DNA from: Nymphaea colorata
Lineage: Eukaryota; Streptophyta; Magnoliopsida; Nymphaeales; Nymphaeaceae
Direction: 5' to 3'
Assembly: GCF_008831285.2 (NCBI RefSeq)
Contig: NC_045139.1
Location: 6,358,204-6,418,203, forward strand
Length of the DNA stretch: 60,000 nt
Positions 33,101 through 44,967 of this stretch are shown piece after piece. Under the pieces are notes generated by a model that ran no database searches, had not been told where the DNA came from, and worked only from the letters and a program-made list of their open reading frames with translations. A program made the translations under genes and the position numbers. The number at the start of each line of letters is the position of its first letter. The stretch's first letter is position 1.

Positions 33101-34359
33101 AACTAGAGAGGAAGGGGAAGAAGGGCCTTTTGCTTTCCCTGTGTGGTGACTTTTTCATCTTTGAAATTGAGGTCTGCCCAAGGTCTAATTTGCAAGCTTT
33201 TTTAGACCTACAGAAGCGTAAATCATTGGACTGGGTGAAGCGATTCAATATAATCATGGGAAGTGCAAGGGGGATTCTATACCTTCATCAGGATTCTCGG
33301 CTCAACATCATTCATCGGGATCTTAAAGCAGGCAACGTTTTATTGGATGAGCAGATGACAGCAAAGATTTCTGACTTTGGAATGGCCAGAATCTTTAGTG
33401 GAGAAAACGACCCAAAAGCCACCAATATCATCGTTGGAACTCAGTATGTATAAGATTGTTATAGTTCAGCACAATATGCAATTTTCATCTTATGGCCTGA
33501 TAGAGTTCTATAACATGCCATTAGACAATCTAGTTTCACCCAAGTAATTTATGAAGGTTAGTGAATATTGTTTTCGTCAAGTATTAGACAGGAATATGGG
33601 TGGGCATGGGGCTGGCCTGCCGGTGGGGGCCCAGGTCCGGGCCCGAAAAACCGGAACCAGGCATATTTTTATTATTTTTAAAATTTAATAATACATATTT
33701 TACTATTTAAAATATATTTTATATTAAAAAGAATTTATTTTGTAATTAAAAAAACATTTATGGTAACCAGGCCGGGCCGGGCCCAAGTTTTCGGCCCGTT
33801 GGGATTATCAAAAGTTCGAGGAACGGAATCAGCAACACTATGGGATTATCATTTCCTTGGGAAACCACTTCTCTGCTCCTGCTAATCAGCACATGTTCCT
33901 CATTTTTGCTGCTAAAATTAGCTTCGAACAGCCTGGTTCTAAAGCATTAATTAATGAAATTTTGATTTGAATGAAGACCTAAACACAACGAAGATTTAAA
34001 TTTTAATTTTACTGCTGCAGTTTTCTCTCTTTATTGACATTTTGTTCCCATGGCTACCATTTCTTTGTGGTACACTCTGACAAAAAGACATGCGTGTTAT
34101 CTTCTTTTTTGTTGCATTTATGTGCATTTGATCATAATTCTTTCCATGCTAATAATATCTCCCCGCATCACTATTTTGAGCAACTTTTCTACTTATTCTC
34201 ACAGTGGGTACATGGATCCGGAGTATGCCATAGATGGACAATTTTCCATCAAGTCTGATGTCTATAGCTTTGGCGTACTGCTGTTGGAAATTGTCAGTGG
34301 TCTGACATATATAGTGGATTTCACCTCTCTCAAATGGGTTGTAGCCTGATTGGATATGT

Positions 34360-34393
<34 letters not shown>

Positions 34394-34769
34394 CTCTCTC
34401 TCTCTCTCTCAAGGTTGCTGAAGGAAATTGAATCAATCATAGGCTTGGAATCTATGGCGCTCGCAGAGAATGTCAGACTTCATAGATCCAGTTCTTGGAG
34501 AATCAGCCTCAACAAGTCAAATTTTAAAATGTTCCCACATTGGCTTACTATGCGTTCAGGAGGACCCTGCAAGCAGACCCACGATGTCAGCCATTATAAA
34601 TATGCTTGAAAGTGATTCGGCAATTCTTCTAACCCCCCAACAGCCCCCTCTGGTTTTTAACAGTAGCAGCAGCAATTCTAGCAATTCAATGATAGGCAAA
34701 AATGGTTCTTCTAAAAGTGCCAGTACAAGCTCTGAAAGTTCATCGAGGTTGAAGCACTCCTTTAGATGA
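30116..34769 (+). CDS. CRK: CRK2: cysteine-rich receptor-like protein kinase (one frameshift; possibly a pseudogene)
   Basis: Seven exons: 30116-30890, 32061-32189, 32284-32450, 32742-32949, 33206-33443, 34205-(34357), 34443-34769, all with GT-AG borders and phases matching CRK3. Signal peptide residues 1-30. DUF26 motifs C-X8-C-X2-C at Cys 97/106/109 and 205/214/217. Membrane helix about 270-291. Kinase motifs [22 protein letters not shown] and MDPEY are all present. Fault: in exon 6 ACATATATAG has 2 bp more than CRK3 (ACATATAG), leading to a stop at about 34347 if the homologous donor (34358) is used. A GT at 34338 would restore the frame and give 658 aa. ATG 30116 is chosen because a signal peptide follows; in-frame ATG 30041 would add 25 residues. 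Expected role: plasma-membrane Ser/Thr receptor kinase. Confidence 0.85.
33598..33802. mobile_element. GGTGGGC-type MITE in CRK2 intron 5 (right end lost)
   Basis: Left flank ACAGGAATATGGGTGGGC is the same as in CRK1 (10310). The AT-rich core and GGCCGGGCC right part are present, but the terminal GCCCACCCC is missing and CRK intron sequence follows. Lying inside an intron, it should be spliced out. Confidence 0.7.
34362..34410 (+). repeat. (CT)n microsatellite in CRK2 intron 6
   Basis: Almost pure CT directly after the expected exon 6 donor; CRK3 has (CT)n then (CA)n at the same place (44562-44607). With exon 7 starting at 34443, the intron would be only about 85-105 bp, mostly this tract. 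Confidence 0.9.
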
Positions 34770-35144
34770 GCATGGCATAGCATGTTTATTTGCATGAACA
34801 GATCTAGTGATATGCTAAATGACATTTCCAATTTTATCGAATGTCAAGGAAGAAGAACTATGAAGAAACATTGAGCACTATCAACTATGAAGAACAACTG
34901 TCATGATTGGGAAGACCTATAATTAGGATATCTGCTTATGCATTTGGCCCAACAACTTGCTTTGGGAAGATTAGGATTGCACGGTTTTGTGAGACTACAA
35001 CGATGGGGATGTTAGAAGCCTAGAACAATGAATATTTTAACAATGTGATGGAGCAGATCACAGCTTCTGCTCTATAAACTATAGTCTTGCTTCAATAAGT
35101 GTCTTTCTCTCTCTCTCTCTCTCCCTCTCTCTCGGTGGGATGTG
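34770..35144 (+). other. CRK2 3' flank / UTR
   Basis: Follows the stop at 34767-34769 and is partly alignable with CRK3 after 44967 (GATATGCTA, CCCAAC.ACTTGCTTT). No clear poly(A) signal was chosen. Ends in a (CT)n tract at 35104-35130. Confidence 0.4.
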
Positions 35145-36191
35145 TTATGTGGGTTAGCCAACCCAAAAAAGGTGTGCCATTATATATAAATGAGTTCAAT
35201 ACGCTCTAATTTAGAGCAGTATTTCGTTGTACAACTTGTCCCTGGTTATTGTCAACTGTGAAGAACATCTTTTAGGATGGGGGAAGATGTATAGTGAAGC
35301 CATCTGCTTATTTTTATGGGCACAACCACTTGCTTTAGCAGTGGCTATGCGAGACAAAAAAGTTTCTTCTGGCAAGGCAGACTTGATTTTTCCCCCCAAG
35401 TCGGAAAACCCACAGTAAGATGTGTCTGTTTTGTTTGTAAAAGCAGTTGGATTGGATGAATGGATGAGAAGACTTTATCAGCTCATCTGGTTGGATATAG
35501 AAGCAGCGTACACTTTGGGGGTCTTGGCGTCACAAACAGGGAAAATGGTCGGTCCCACCATTATCCTTGTTTTTTCTAACAGCTACCCACATATATATTG
35601 TTGTGAGAAAAATCAACTCATGGCTCGTCGGTCAACTCAAGAGGTGGTACTCCACACCACTGCTCACTATTATCTTATCACCACCACCAAGATGAGTGGA
35701 CGAGGTTCATACCGGTTTCTTTCCAATGTGGCCGGTAGTTTATATATATATATATATATATTCAACCGAAATTTTGATGAAGAATCATTTGAATCCTTAA
35801 TTCTCAAAAGTTTAAATTAATATACAAGATAAACTATTCTTTTCAAAAATTCCAAATACCCTTTAAGAGAAGAAACAGACAAAATAAGTTTTCTTAAATG
35901 AAATCCCTTGTCGCCTTTAAATTGCATTTAATACTCTTGAAAAATGACTAGGATTTTATATTTTTGCTTCTTATTCTCCACGGGCTCAATTCTTTGGAAC
36001 CGATGGCTTATAAGATATACTCCAACCCCGACCCCAGCCCAGGTCCGAGAAATCCTAATCTTGTTTCTAAGGGCTTTTGCTTTCATTCAGACTAAAGACA
36101 ACCAATTACTTTACAACACTTTTTATAAGTTATCCAAGATTCTTATTAATTTCAAACATAAGGTATTACAAATCTATTCTCCCCCCCAACC

Positions 36192-36417
36192 TCTCTCTCT
36201 CTCTTATCCAGAGATACTTGGATGGCGCTCGAGTGAATGCCCACCACCCAATCAGCAACATTGACTTGACTTGAGTGGTGCCATAACCCCTTCATTTTTG
36301 TTTGCATCACCGGTTATTTTGATCTTTCATTTCAAGTTGTGCCCGAATCCCTTTGTTCCTGTTTCCCTCACCAGTTTTCCTGATCTTGTGTTTCTGCAAG
36401 AGTCTACTGGGTGGCAG
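36192..36417 (+). promoter_or_regulatory. Candidate non-coding leader exon, copy B
   Basis: From GATACTTGGATGGCGCTC to the donor GGTGGCAG/GTACGT, 2.5 kb before CRK3. 36243-36560 is identical to 26865-27182. If used, the first intron of CRK3 would be about 2.5 kb with an acceptor in the 38.8-38.9 kb promoter region. This is inference only. Confidence 0.4.
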
Positions 36418-37600
36418 GTACGTATTCCCTCTCTCTCTCTCTTTCATGCGGCTTCAAGTGTTGATTAATATATCTTCATTTTGTTGGCTCTCTTTGTCTT
36501 TCTCTATTAAAATTTTCAGTGAAAATAAACAGTTTTTGGCTTCTTTGGAAGTAGCTTCTGTTCCTCGTTGCATGCGTGTGATTCTTATGAGGCCAATTAA
36601 GTAGAAAGAGGAGGAAGTATGCTTTGATTTTTTTTTTGGTGCAGCACACTAAGTGTTGTTGACCATTGCCTGACTTCACCTAAAGGCTACAAGTAGATGA
36701 ATGAATCTTGCATGCTTTCATTTGTCCACCATGTGTCTCTGCTACTACTGCCTACGAGTAGATGAACGAATCTTGCATGCTTTCATTTGAGTCTTTAGAC
36801 TATTGATGCGTGGCTCTAAGATTTGTTCGCATCATCTATTATGTAAGAGTCGCTTCCGCCAATCGTCTCAACTCCAAATCTGCTATTTCTTTTTGTTAAT
36901 CGGATATCTCATGCAGATATTTGATATATCATTTGGTCTGTGCAAAGTAATTGCATTGCTCTATGTGTACCTCTTTCCTTTAACTCGATCTTGCTGTTCT
37001 CCAATTTCCAAAAGTTCAGCACACGTTTGAAGTGCTCCTAGTCTACACATTTCTATGTTCCGGTGACTGCCGACAGGGGTGGAGTCAAGGGAGGACCAGC
37101 CGAGGCCTGCCCCTTTCAAAATTTTTCTTTTAAAAAGTTTACATGTAAATTTAAAAAAAAGACTTATTTTACATAAAAATCTTGAAAATGAAATTTTAAA
37201 ATTTCAAAACTGTATTTCGGTCTTCTACATCTACCTTCATTTGTGGCTGCCGATGCATTTATAAAACGGCCGAGAGAGAAAGAAAAATCTTGCCGAACTG
37301 CAAGATTTTTTTTCTTTTTTTTTGTTGGAAATAAACTTTTTTTTGCCATTCGGCTGCTTGTCGTACTTGCCGAACCTGAGAGAATAATAGACGGTAGTCG
37401 AGAAGCCAGGTATTGAATCCATATACGGCCAGACTTTGCTTTGTCCGTTTCCTTGTGGTTCTCTGAAAATTATGTATTCTCATTTTATTTGGATTGAATT
37501 TTTTACTTTCTTTTCTTTAAAACGGTAGCCAAAAAAGAAAGAGAGAGAGATTCGCTTGAAGGATTCAGATCACTCTCATCCAATGCTCTACAGGTCAGAA

Positions 37601-37711
37601 CTGGAACTTCTTTGTGTGATTCATGTCAGATTTGGATCTGGAAGTTCTTTGTGTGATTCATCTCAGATTTGGATATGGAAGTTCTTTGTGCGACTCATCT
37701 CAGATTTGGAT
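37601..37711. repeat. Three 37-bp tandem units
   Basis: Units contain TTCTTTGTG..TTCAT and CAGATTTGGAT, with a few differences. Unique to module copy 3. Confidence 0.85.
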
Positions 37712-38526
37712 CTGAAACTTGTACTGCTAATTGCCAATTGGGCTGAGGGTTCTCGGTATACATGGTGGTATCAAACAGACCCGTTCTCCTCCATTTCCGA
37801 TCGTGAGGGAACTAGGTGCTCTGAAACATCTGATAATCATTTCAAGAGTACAATTACGTTATCGACTCAAACACCCTACATACTGTGAACCAAATTATGT
37901 GTCCCGACTTCTTCTCTTGAAATTAAAAAAATAAAAATACAAGGAAAAAGTCGAACTCCACAATCATTACACGGCGTGACAAAAGGTTTTTCGGGTTAGG
38001 AGCTTTCTTTTCGGATTACTTCGTTCCATGAAAAGTAAAGTAATTAAGTTAATTTCTTTCTCGTTAAGTATTTACATTTTTTTCTTGTCGTGTTAAATGC
38101 ATTTCTCCAATCGATCGGGACCGTCAAATACCTCTGGTTTGAATGGCGGTGATGGCCCGTTGGCGTTTAAAGGTCTGGTCTCCGCTTTATACATAATTGT
38201 ATAGTGGCAAAGGTCGAGCTCAAATGCAGAAATAGCTGCACGCATATATTTTTCAACTTTTTAAGTTCAGCAAGTTGGAATGTAAGCTTGGAGTATTGGG
38301 CGACTATTCGATGGATACCCAGTACTTAGTGCGAGCCGGTTTGAGTGGGTTCGATTAAGTTCTGTTCTGAAAGATATTTTAATATTATTTTTATTGATAT
38401 ATATATAAGTATAATACTTTATTATAATTAATTATATTTTCATACATATATATATGTACATACATGTATAATATATATATATAAACGTATTATATATATG
38501 TATAATATACATGTACATGTATAAAT

Positions 38527-38580
38527 ACTTTGAATCGGTTTGTTTATATATATATATATATAAACGAACCGATTCAAAGT
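38527..38580. repeat. Near-perfect 54-bp hairpin upstream of CRK3
   Basis: Arms ACTTTGAATCGGTTTGTTTA and TAAACGAACCGATTCAAAGT pair with one mismatch around an (AT)n centre. At the matching places near 14360 and 59690 only one arm exists, so the hairpin is particular to CRK3. Confidence 0.9.
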
Positions 38581-38581
38581 T

Positions 38582-38924
38582 TGATTTGACTCGTTTGCCG
38601 ATTTTGCAGTGCCACGTAACTTTTTTTTCAATTGTTTTGACAATTTTTTTTTAATTTCTCATTGGGGAGAAACAAAGGAAAATACAACTCAAATGTCTAA
38701 CCAATTCGCTTGGGTTTCCGGTTTTGGCAGTACGGTCCGGTGGTCCACCTAAATCAGTATCAGTTAGTATCGGTTTCAGCAATACTGTATCGGCGTGCCT
38801 CCAATCATACGTCATATCAACTGCAGGCAGGTGAATGCAGACCCGGACGAATGGAGAAATGTCGACCGGAAAGTGGGCAAAAGCTCGCCGGCGTTGTCAA
38901 TTGACATCTCCTTAGCAAAGAGAG
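38582..38924 (+). promoter_or_regulatory. CRK3 promoter / 5' leader
   Basis: Conserved with 14385-14690 and 59700-60000. Contains the perfect palindrome GTCAATTGAC (38896-38905), two inverted TTGAC cores about 20 bp before ATG 38925. If the palindrome is a WRKY site it would lie very near or within the 5' UTR. Confidence 0.5.
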
Positions 38925-41900
38925 ATGAGGGGTGCCGACCGCGTCTTTTGCTTCTTTTCTTTCTCTTTCACCATCGATGATCAACCTCACCCATGGCATC
39001 GACGCGGGGGATCGATCATCCCACGCCTTTCATATTTGTTAACTTTTCTTCTTGTGGTTCTGCAATCTCCTGCATTTGTTTATGCGAGCGATCAAGAGGC
39101 CGTTTCCTCCGTTGAAAGGCTTATGAGAAACAACACCATCATCTACAGTAACTGCTCCACAAGTGCAGATGGGTGGTCGCAGATGTACGGGCAAAACTTG
39201 GAGCAGCTATTTAGCTACCTCGTCGACTCCGTTTCCAACACTGGCTTCTCCAACACCTCCGTTGGTGAGGCGCCGAACACGGCCTACGGCCTCGCCCTCT
39301 GTGTCGGCTACGTCCCAGCCGATATCTGCCGGAACTGCACTGCGGCCGCTGTCAAGAGTGTCAAGGTCGACTGCCCAAATAACAAGTCCGCCATGATATG
39401 GCTCGCGGGCTGTCTGCTTCGTTTCTCCGATACGCGATTCTTCGGGAGCATTGGTAGGAACGAGAAGGTGGCGATATCCCGCAATGCCACCAAATCTGCC
39501 GATCCGGCGGCTGCCCGGAATTTTATGAACTTATTAATGGTGGATGCTGCCGCGAACCCATACATGTGGGCTACTAAGATACAGCAGATGGATGGCTATA
39601 CCAGCTATGGAATGGCGCAGTGCACCAGAGACCTAACTAAGGAGGATTGCATGCTGTGTCTCAAGGATGCTACCAACCAGATAGAGAACAATAACACAGA
39701 AGAACGACCATGGCGGTTTCTTTCCGAGAGCTGCACCATGGGGTATGACACCAGGCTTTTCTTTCTAACCTCACAGGTGCCACCTTCGCCATCGCCACCT
39801 TCACCGTCGCCTTCACCGCCTTCGCCATCGCCGCCTTTGCCATCGTCATCGCCGCCTTCGCCATCGCTGCCTTTGCCATCGCCATCGCCCCCTTCGCCAT
39901 CGCATCCAGGTTCGCACCTCCTGCCACTGTAGATTAATCACAGAAAAGATTTTTGAGATCCTGTCTAAGTTTTACATTGGCTGTGCAGTGGAAACCTTTA
40001 TTTCACTTTGCCCTACTAAAAACAAAAAGACAACGTCCGTCATTGTCATTTTTTGCGCAAGAAAAATGGAGTAATCACATAAATCATAAATGCAGTTTTA
40101 TTATCAAATGCTTTCTACAAATTTCCTGTATCATAGCATTTGTTTCTTTTATTTATATTTAACGCAAAAAACTCCATATATATTTATCTGATGCTTAGAT
40201 TGAGATGACAGAGCTGTTAAATGGGGAAGGTGATTTTTCTAATTCATTTCTAACCCAAATTTAGATCTGAATTTCGCTAGAATAATTTAATTTGAATTAA
40301 AATCAAACCCGTTTGACATCACCATTTGTGGTGGAATTCAATTGGGTTAAGGTAGACCCACTGCACCCTAACTCAACTCCAGTTCGATACAAGTTTGGAG
40401 CTGGAGCCGGCACAGAGAGCCCCCCCGGATCTACACTCCAAGTCCGATCCGTTTGAGGCGGGTCCCGCCTTTGCACAGAGAGCCCCCCGGGACCCACTCT
40501 GGCACGAGCGAAGCACCCCTTCACGTGTGACCGCCACGTGTCGGATGCAGCAGTATCTGGCTCCTTGCCCAGCCGCTTCCTATTCATTCCTTGAAAAAAA
40601 CATTTTCAAGCTCAGTCATTAATTTGATTTCTGTGGACCTATTCTTCTAAATTGCAAGCTAGATTGGCGGCACTCTAACTGATTGGTGTCCCTCTCTACC
40701 CAGTTCTTCAAGCATTCCCCTGTAAAATGTAACATTTATTTAGAAAATTTCATGTCGTTATCGCTTTTATGTAATTAACGCCATTACAACGTTAGTTTCG
40801 CATCTTATTGTTGCAGTGACTTATAATCGTTTTTGTTATTAGATCGCTCTACTTTTTTATACTTCATCGGAAACTACGTTTATTTTGGATCATTTCGAGT
40901 CTTTATCGCTTTTTTATGTCATTTAATGCAATATGGTGTCCTATTTGGAGTCTGGGCCTGAAGGTGAGCCGCTGAATTTTAATTTTTCCCTCTGAGTTAT
41001 AGGAATTTCTCTCTCACAAATTTGATGCACAAGGTCAGCAGTCAAATGGATTCGGGCTCAAGTTAAGGCCAAATTCTCACATGACAACTTGTACACTGCG
41101 AGAAAAATTTATTTTGCTTCTCACATGTGAAAAACTAAGTATAAAGAAAAGACAAAATTGAAGAACAGGACAGACTGATCGTTTGGAAAGTTTTCAAGGT
41201 TTGATTTCATAGACTAAAAATTTAAGATTTCTAGCAATCTTTCCAGAAGCTCTGGAACAATGAGAACAAAAAAGTGTTTTCCTAACAATGAGAACAAAAA
41301 AGTGTTTTCCTACCTCGAACTTTTCCCATCATTTTCTCACTTCCAGACATGCACATGGGAAAACTGAATAATACTGATTGAATTTCCATATCTCAGATAT
41401 AATAAGGAAACGCATGATTGCCATAATTAGCTCCACAGTGGGGATTCTACTGCTAGCAATAGGGATCTGCGTGTTGCTTTACCGCAGCCGAAAGAGGAAA
41501 AATTTTAATGGTGAGTTTCACTAGCCAATAGAAATTGAACTTTTTCATGGTGGCTTTGCATGACTTCATATGTGGACTTAATTCTTAATTTCTTTCCTGT
41601 TATGCCAGAGGAACTAAGAACATACAGAAGTGAAATGGCTTCACTAGGTAACCTCACGGAGGTCGAAAGGGAGCATGAGCTACCACAGTACAGCCTAAAA
41701 GCATTGCAAGCGGCCACCAACAATTTCTCAGAAGAGAATATGCTTGGACGGGGGGGATTTGGCCCCGTATATAAGGTACTTCATGAATGAAAATTCAATT
41801 GTTATTGCATCTTGATTTAATTGAATCGTATAGCGACTTTTACTAATTTGGCATCTCGTTATATGTTCTGATGAACATATGCTGCCATCCGATAGTACCA

Positions 41901-42976
41901 ATTTTTTATGCAGTTACAAAGTTATTCCCTCTTGTACTCATGTGACTTGCCATTGTTCATCCATTAACGTTGCTGACCAAAATTTTCATTTATTCAACTC
42001 AGCAGATGAAAAACGTAAAAAGGCTTTATCACATAAATTGCTTATATATATATATATATATATATAATTTAATTTCATGTACTTCAGACATTTATGTTCT
42101 TATAATCCTGAGTTGCTCAGTTGCTTTGACCTCAGGTCTTAGATAAAACCATAATGTCTGTTGTTCACATCTCTTAGTTCCAGATCGGATGTCAATTCTG
42201 CATTATATAATATATATATATTTCCTTGTGGTTCTCTTTCCCATTTCCATAAATCTACATGTACGTATCCATTCCAATAATGGTCTGTAAGAGTATCTTC
42301 AATTAATCTCTTTTAAATTACTATATATAAAGCTTGAAATTACTATAGAAATGGCCGACCATAAACCAATTAGCAACAGTAATGCGTTAAACGAGCCCGA
42401 TTCATGCATGTTGGCCTAGTTAGTAATTCACTTTAATTTCCTTTATGCCTCAAACCGTCCCCTGTCAAATTTGTATGCAACGAATTAACAATTCTTGCTA
42501 TTGAATCCTCATAAAGTTTCCAAATGCAACAACTAAGTCTGCACTTGGCATCACGAGGAAATTCAATTAACTATCAACAAGAGCTATCTGACTAGATTGT
42601 ATTTCGTTAAATATGTAACATGACTTCGACCGAATATGTTGATTAACAAACTAATGAAATCTGAGGAGAACTGGAGCACATTTCCATGCACTGTATTCCT
42701 TTAGTCCCTTCAAAAAGCTTAATTCCCACATTTTCGGTGGTTAAGAGTCATAAAAATTGAGCTTGTCATGATAAGTCTCTTCGAATTTGATCTTTCACTT
42801 TCACTCCTACCCTTCTCCAGAATTTAGTGAAAAGAATTGAGCCTACTCCTTCTGACTATTGGCAGATTTCTAGAGCTCCAAATTATTCTCTTTTATGACC
42901 ATAGCATACTTTCATTTCTTTTTTTGAATAAGCCGTCTTTAGTTCGATCTATTTTCCTGTGCATGTCTTAGTAATA

Positions 42977-43070
<94 letters not shown>

Positions 43071-44559
43071 GGAAGAAATATATGGAGAGAGCTTTACATG
43101 CATTTTTCGTTCCTGTCAGGGTTGTCTCAATGGTCAGCTTGTTGCGGTGAAAAGGCTTTCTGAGCGTTCTGGGCAAGGTTTGAAAGAATTTATGAATGAA
43201 GTTGTATTGATAGCAAAGCTTCAACACAAGAACTTGGTTCGTTTACTGGGCTGCTGCATAGAGCGGGGAGAAAAGATGCTTATCTATGAATTCATGCCCA
43301 ATGGCAGCCTTGATGCATTTTTTTATGGTGATAAACCTCTCTTCTTGTTATTTTTCAGCTAACAAGTATATTATTGTTTATTGTAGTGCTTAGTAGGCAG
43401 ACAGAGAGAGAGAGAGAGAGGCTAACATCCAGCTAAAATCGTTTTAGACCCACAGAAGCGTGAATCATTGGACTGGGAGAAGCGATTCAATATAATTGTG
43501 GGAAGTGCAAGGGGGATTTTGTATCTTCATCAAGATTCCCGGCTCAACATTATTCATCGGGATCTTAAAGCAGGCAACGTTTTATTGGATGAACAAATGA
43601 TAGCAAAGATTTCTGACTTTGGTATGGCTAGAATCTTTAGTGGAGATAAGGACCCAAGATCCACCAATATCATCGTTGGAACTCAGTATGTATAAGTTTG
43701 GTGTCAATTGAATCCTGAAATTTTCATCTTTTGGTATGTTAAAATTCTATGGCATGCCAGTTGATATCTAGTTTCACCTAAGAAAACTTAATTGTTCATT
43801 GGCAACTATTTAAAATTTTAACTTCCTGCAAAATCTTTCTTGTTCAATACATCATACTCTAATCCAATGTCTTTTTTTCAACTTATGTACTTTCTGTTGT
43901 CTTGAATGTTAAGCGGGTGAGCATTTACAGATGTACCTTTTAAAGTCGAGAAAATATGAGCTCCTTTCAATTTAGATTAATATTAAGCATTGTTAGATTC
44001 ACGTACATTTCTAGCATGTGAGTTCTTTTGCAAAGATCTGACAGTAGAAAAAAGTGTCACTAGCAAATAATTGTCGTGCACCTACAGAAAAAGAGGCATA
44101 GCAGGTTTAGATTTTAGGCTTCAAAATCACCGAAGGATGCATACACAAAGAATGAGAACCAAACAAAGAATGAGAGTCAGTAATCAAACCAAACAAGAGC
44201 CCCTGGTTAGATCTAAAGAATTTTGCCTTTATCGGCATCTTTTGAGGTATACTTGAAGAAAAAACTGAAAAGCCATCTGTATTTTCTGCATGTTATATTG
44301 TTTACGGTTGCACTGATAGGCATTTCAATTTCATAAACTTCTCTATGCTATTAATCTATCTGTGCATCATTGTTTTGAGTAAATTTTCTGCTTACATTGA
44401 CAGTGGATACATGGCTCCAGAGTATGCCATAGATGGGCAATTTTCCATCAAATCTGATGTCTACAGCTTTGGCGTACTGCTCTTAGAAATTGTCAGTGGC
44501 CAGACATATAGTGGATTTCACCTCTTTCAAATAGGTTGTACCCTGACTGGATATGTACG

Positions 44560-44606
<47 letters not shown>

Positions 44607-44967
44607 TATTAATGATAGCTAAATCGGTATGGAATTGTAGGCCTGGACTTTGTGGAGCAAGGGGAGAATGTCAGACTTCATAGATCCAGTTCTTGGAGAA
44701 TCAACCTCTACAAGTCAAATTTTAAAATGTTTCCACATTGGCTTACTATGCGTTCAGGAGGACCCTGCAAGCAGACCCACCATGTCAGCCATTGTAAATA
44801 TACTTGAAAGTGATTCGCCAATTCTTCCAACCCCGCAACAACCCCCTTTGGTTTTTAGCAGTAGCATCAGCAATTCAAGCAATTCAATGACAGGCAAAAA
44901 TGGTTCTTCTGAAAGTGCCAGTACAAACTCTGAAAGTTCATCCAGGTCGAAGCACTCCCTTAGATGA
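38925..44967 (+). CDS. CRK: CRK3: cysteine-rich receptor-like protein kinase with Ser/Pro stalk, intact
   Basis: Seven exons joined by GT-AG introns: 38925-39909, 41397-41510, 41609-41775, 43120-43327, 43448-43685, 44404-44554, 44641-44967; total 2190 nt, 729 aa, one open frame. Hydrophobic signal segment about residues 35-54. DUF26 motifs at Cys 126/135/138 and 233/242/245. Ser/Pro-rich stalk 285-328. Membrane helix follows in exon 2, then RSRKRK. Kinase motifs: [27 protein letters not shown], and a Ser-rich tail ending KHSLR. Start: the ATG homologous to that of CRK1/2 (38993) is out of frame, so ATG 38925 is the only upstream in-frame choice and puts 34 unusual residues before the signal core. 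Expected at the plasma membrane as a Ser/Thr receptor kinase; ligand unknown. The long intron 3 and microsatellites may affect splicing. Confidence 0.92.
39776..39905 (+). repeat. Coding minisatellite for Ser/Pro stalk in CRK3 exon 1
   Basis: Repeated CCATCGCC and CCTTCGCC words encode SPSPPSPSP-type sequence between the second DUF26 domain and the membrane helix. CRK1 and CRK2 have only a short linker here. Such Ser/Pro runs resemble extensin-type, O-glycosylated wall-associated segments; this is family analogy, not proof. Confidence 0.9.
40250..40620. other. GC-rich block in CRK3 intron 1
   Basis: Contrasts with the AT-rich intron. A word GCACAGAGAGCCCCCC occurs twice (40419, 40476). No counterpart in CRK1, psi2 or CRK2 introns, so it is probably an insertion of unknown kind. 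Minus- and plus-strand open frames over it show no recognised domain. Confidence 0.45.
41256..41311 (+). repeat. Perfect 28-bp tandem duplication in CRK3 intron 1
   Basis: Two identical units starting AACAATGAGAACAAAAAAG, about 90 bp before exon 2. Confidence 0.9.
41776..43119 (+). other. CRK3 intron 3
   Basis: 1344 bp, against 291 bp for the same intron in CRK2. The first ~200 bp and the last ~30 bp align with the other copies; the middle (about 42100-42960) does not and has no recognised element. A pure (AT)n(AG)n tract at 42980-43061 lies about 60 bp from the exon 4 acceptor. Confidence 0.6.

Larger units (their letters stand above)
35145..38500 (+). repeat. Intergenic CRK module, copy 3
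   Basis: Same landmarks as copies 1 and 2 in the same order. It includes a 36192-36417 candidate leader exon (donor 36418) and a 3 x 37 bp tandem repeat (37601-37711). It ends in the (AT)n tract before the CRK3 promoter. No protein-coding gene seen. Confidence 0.8.
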
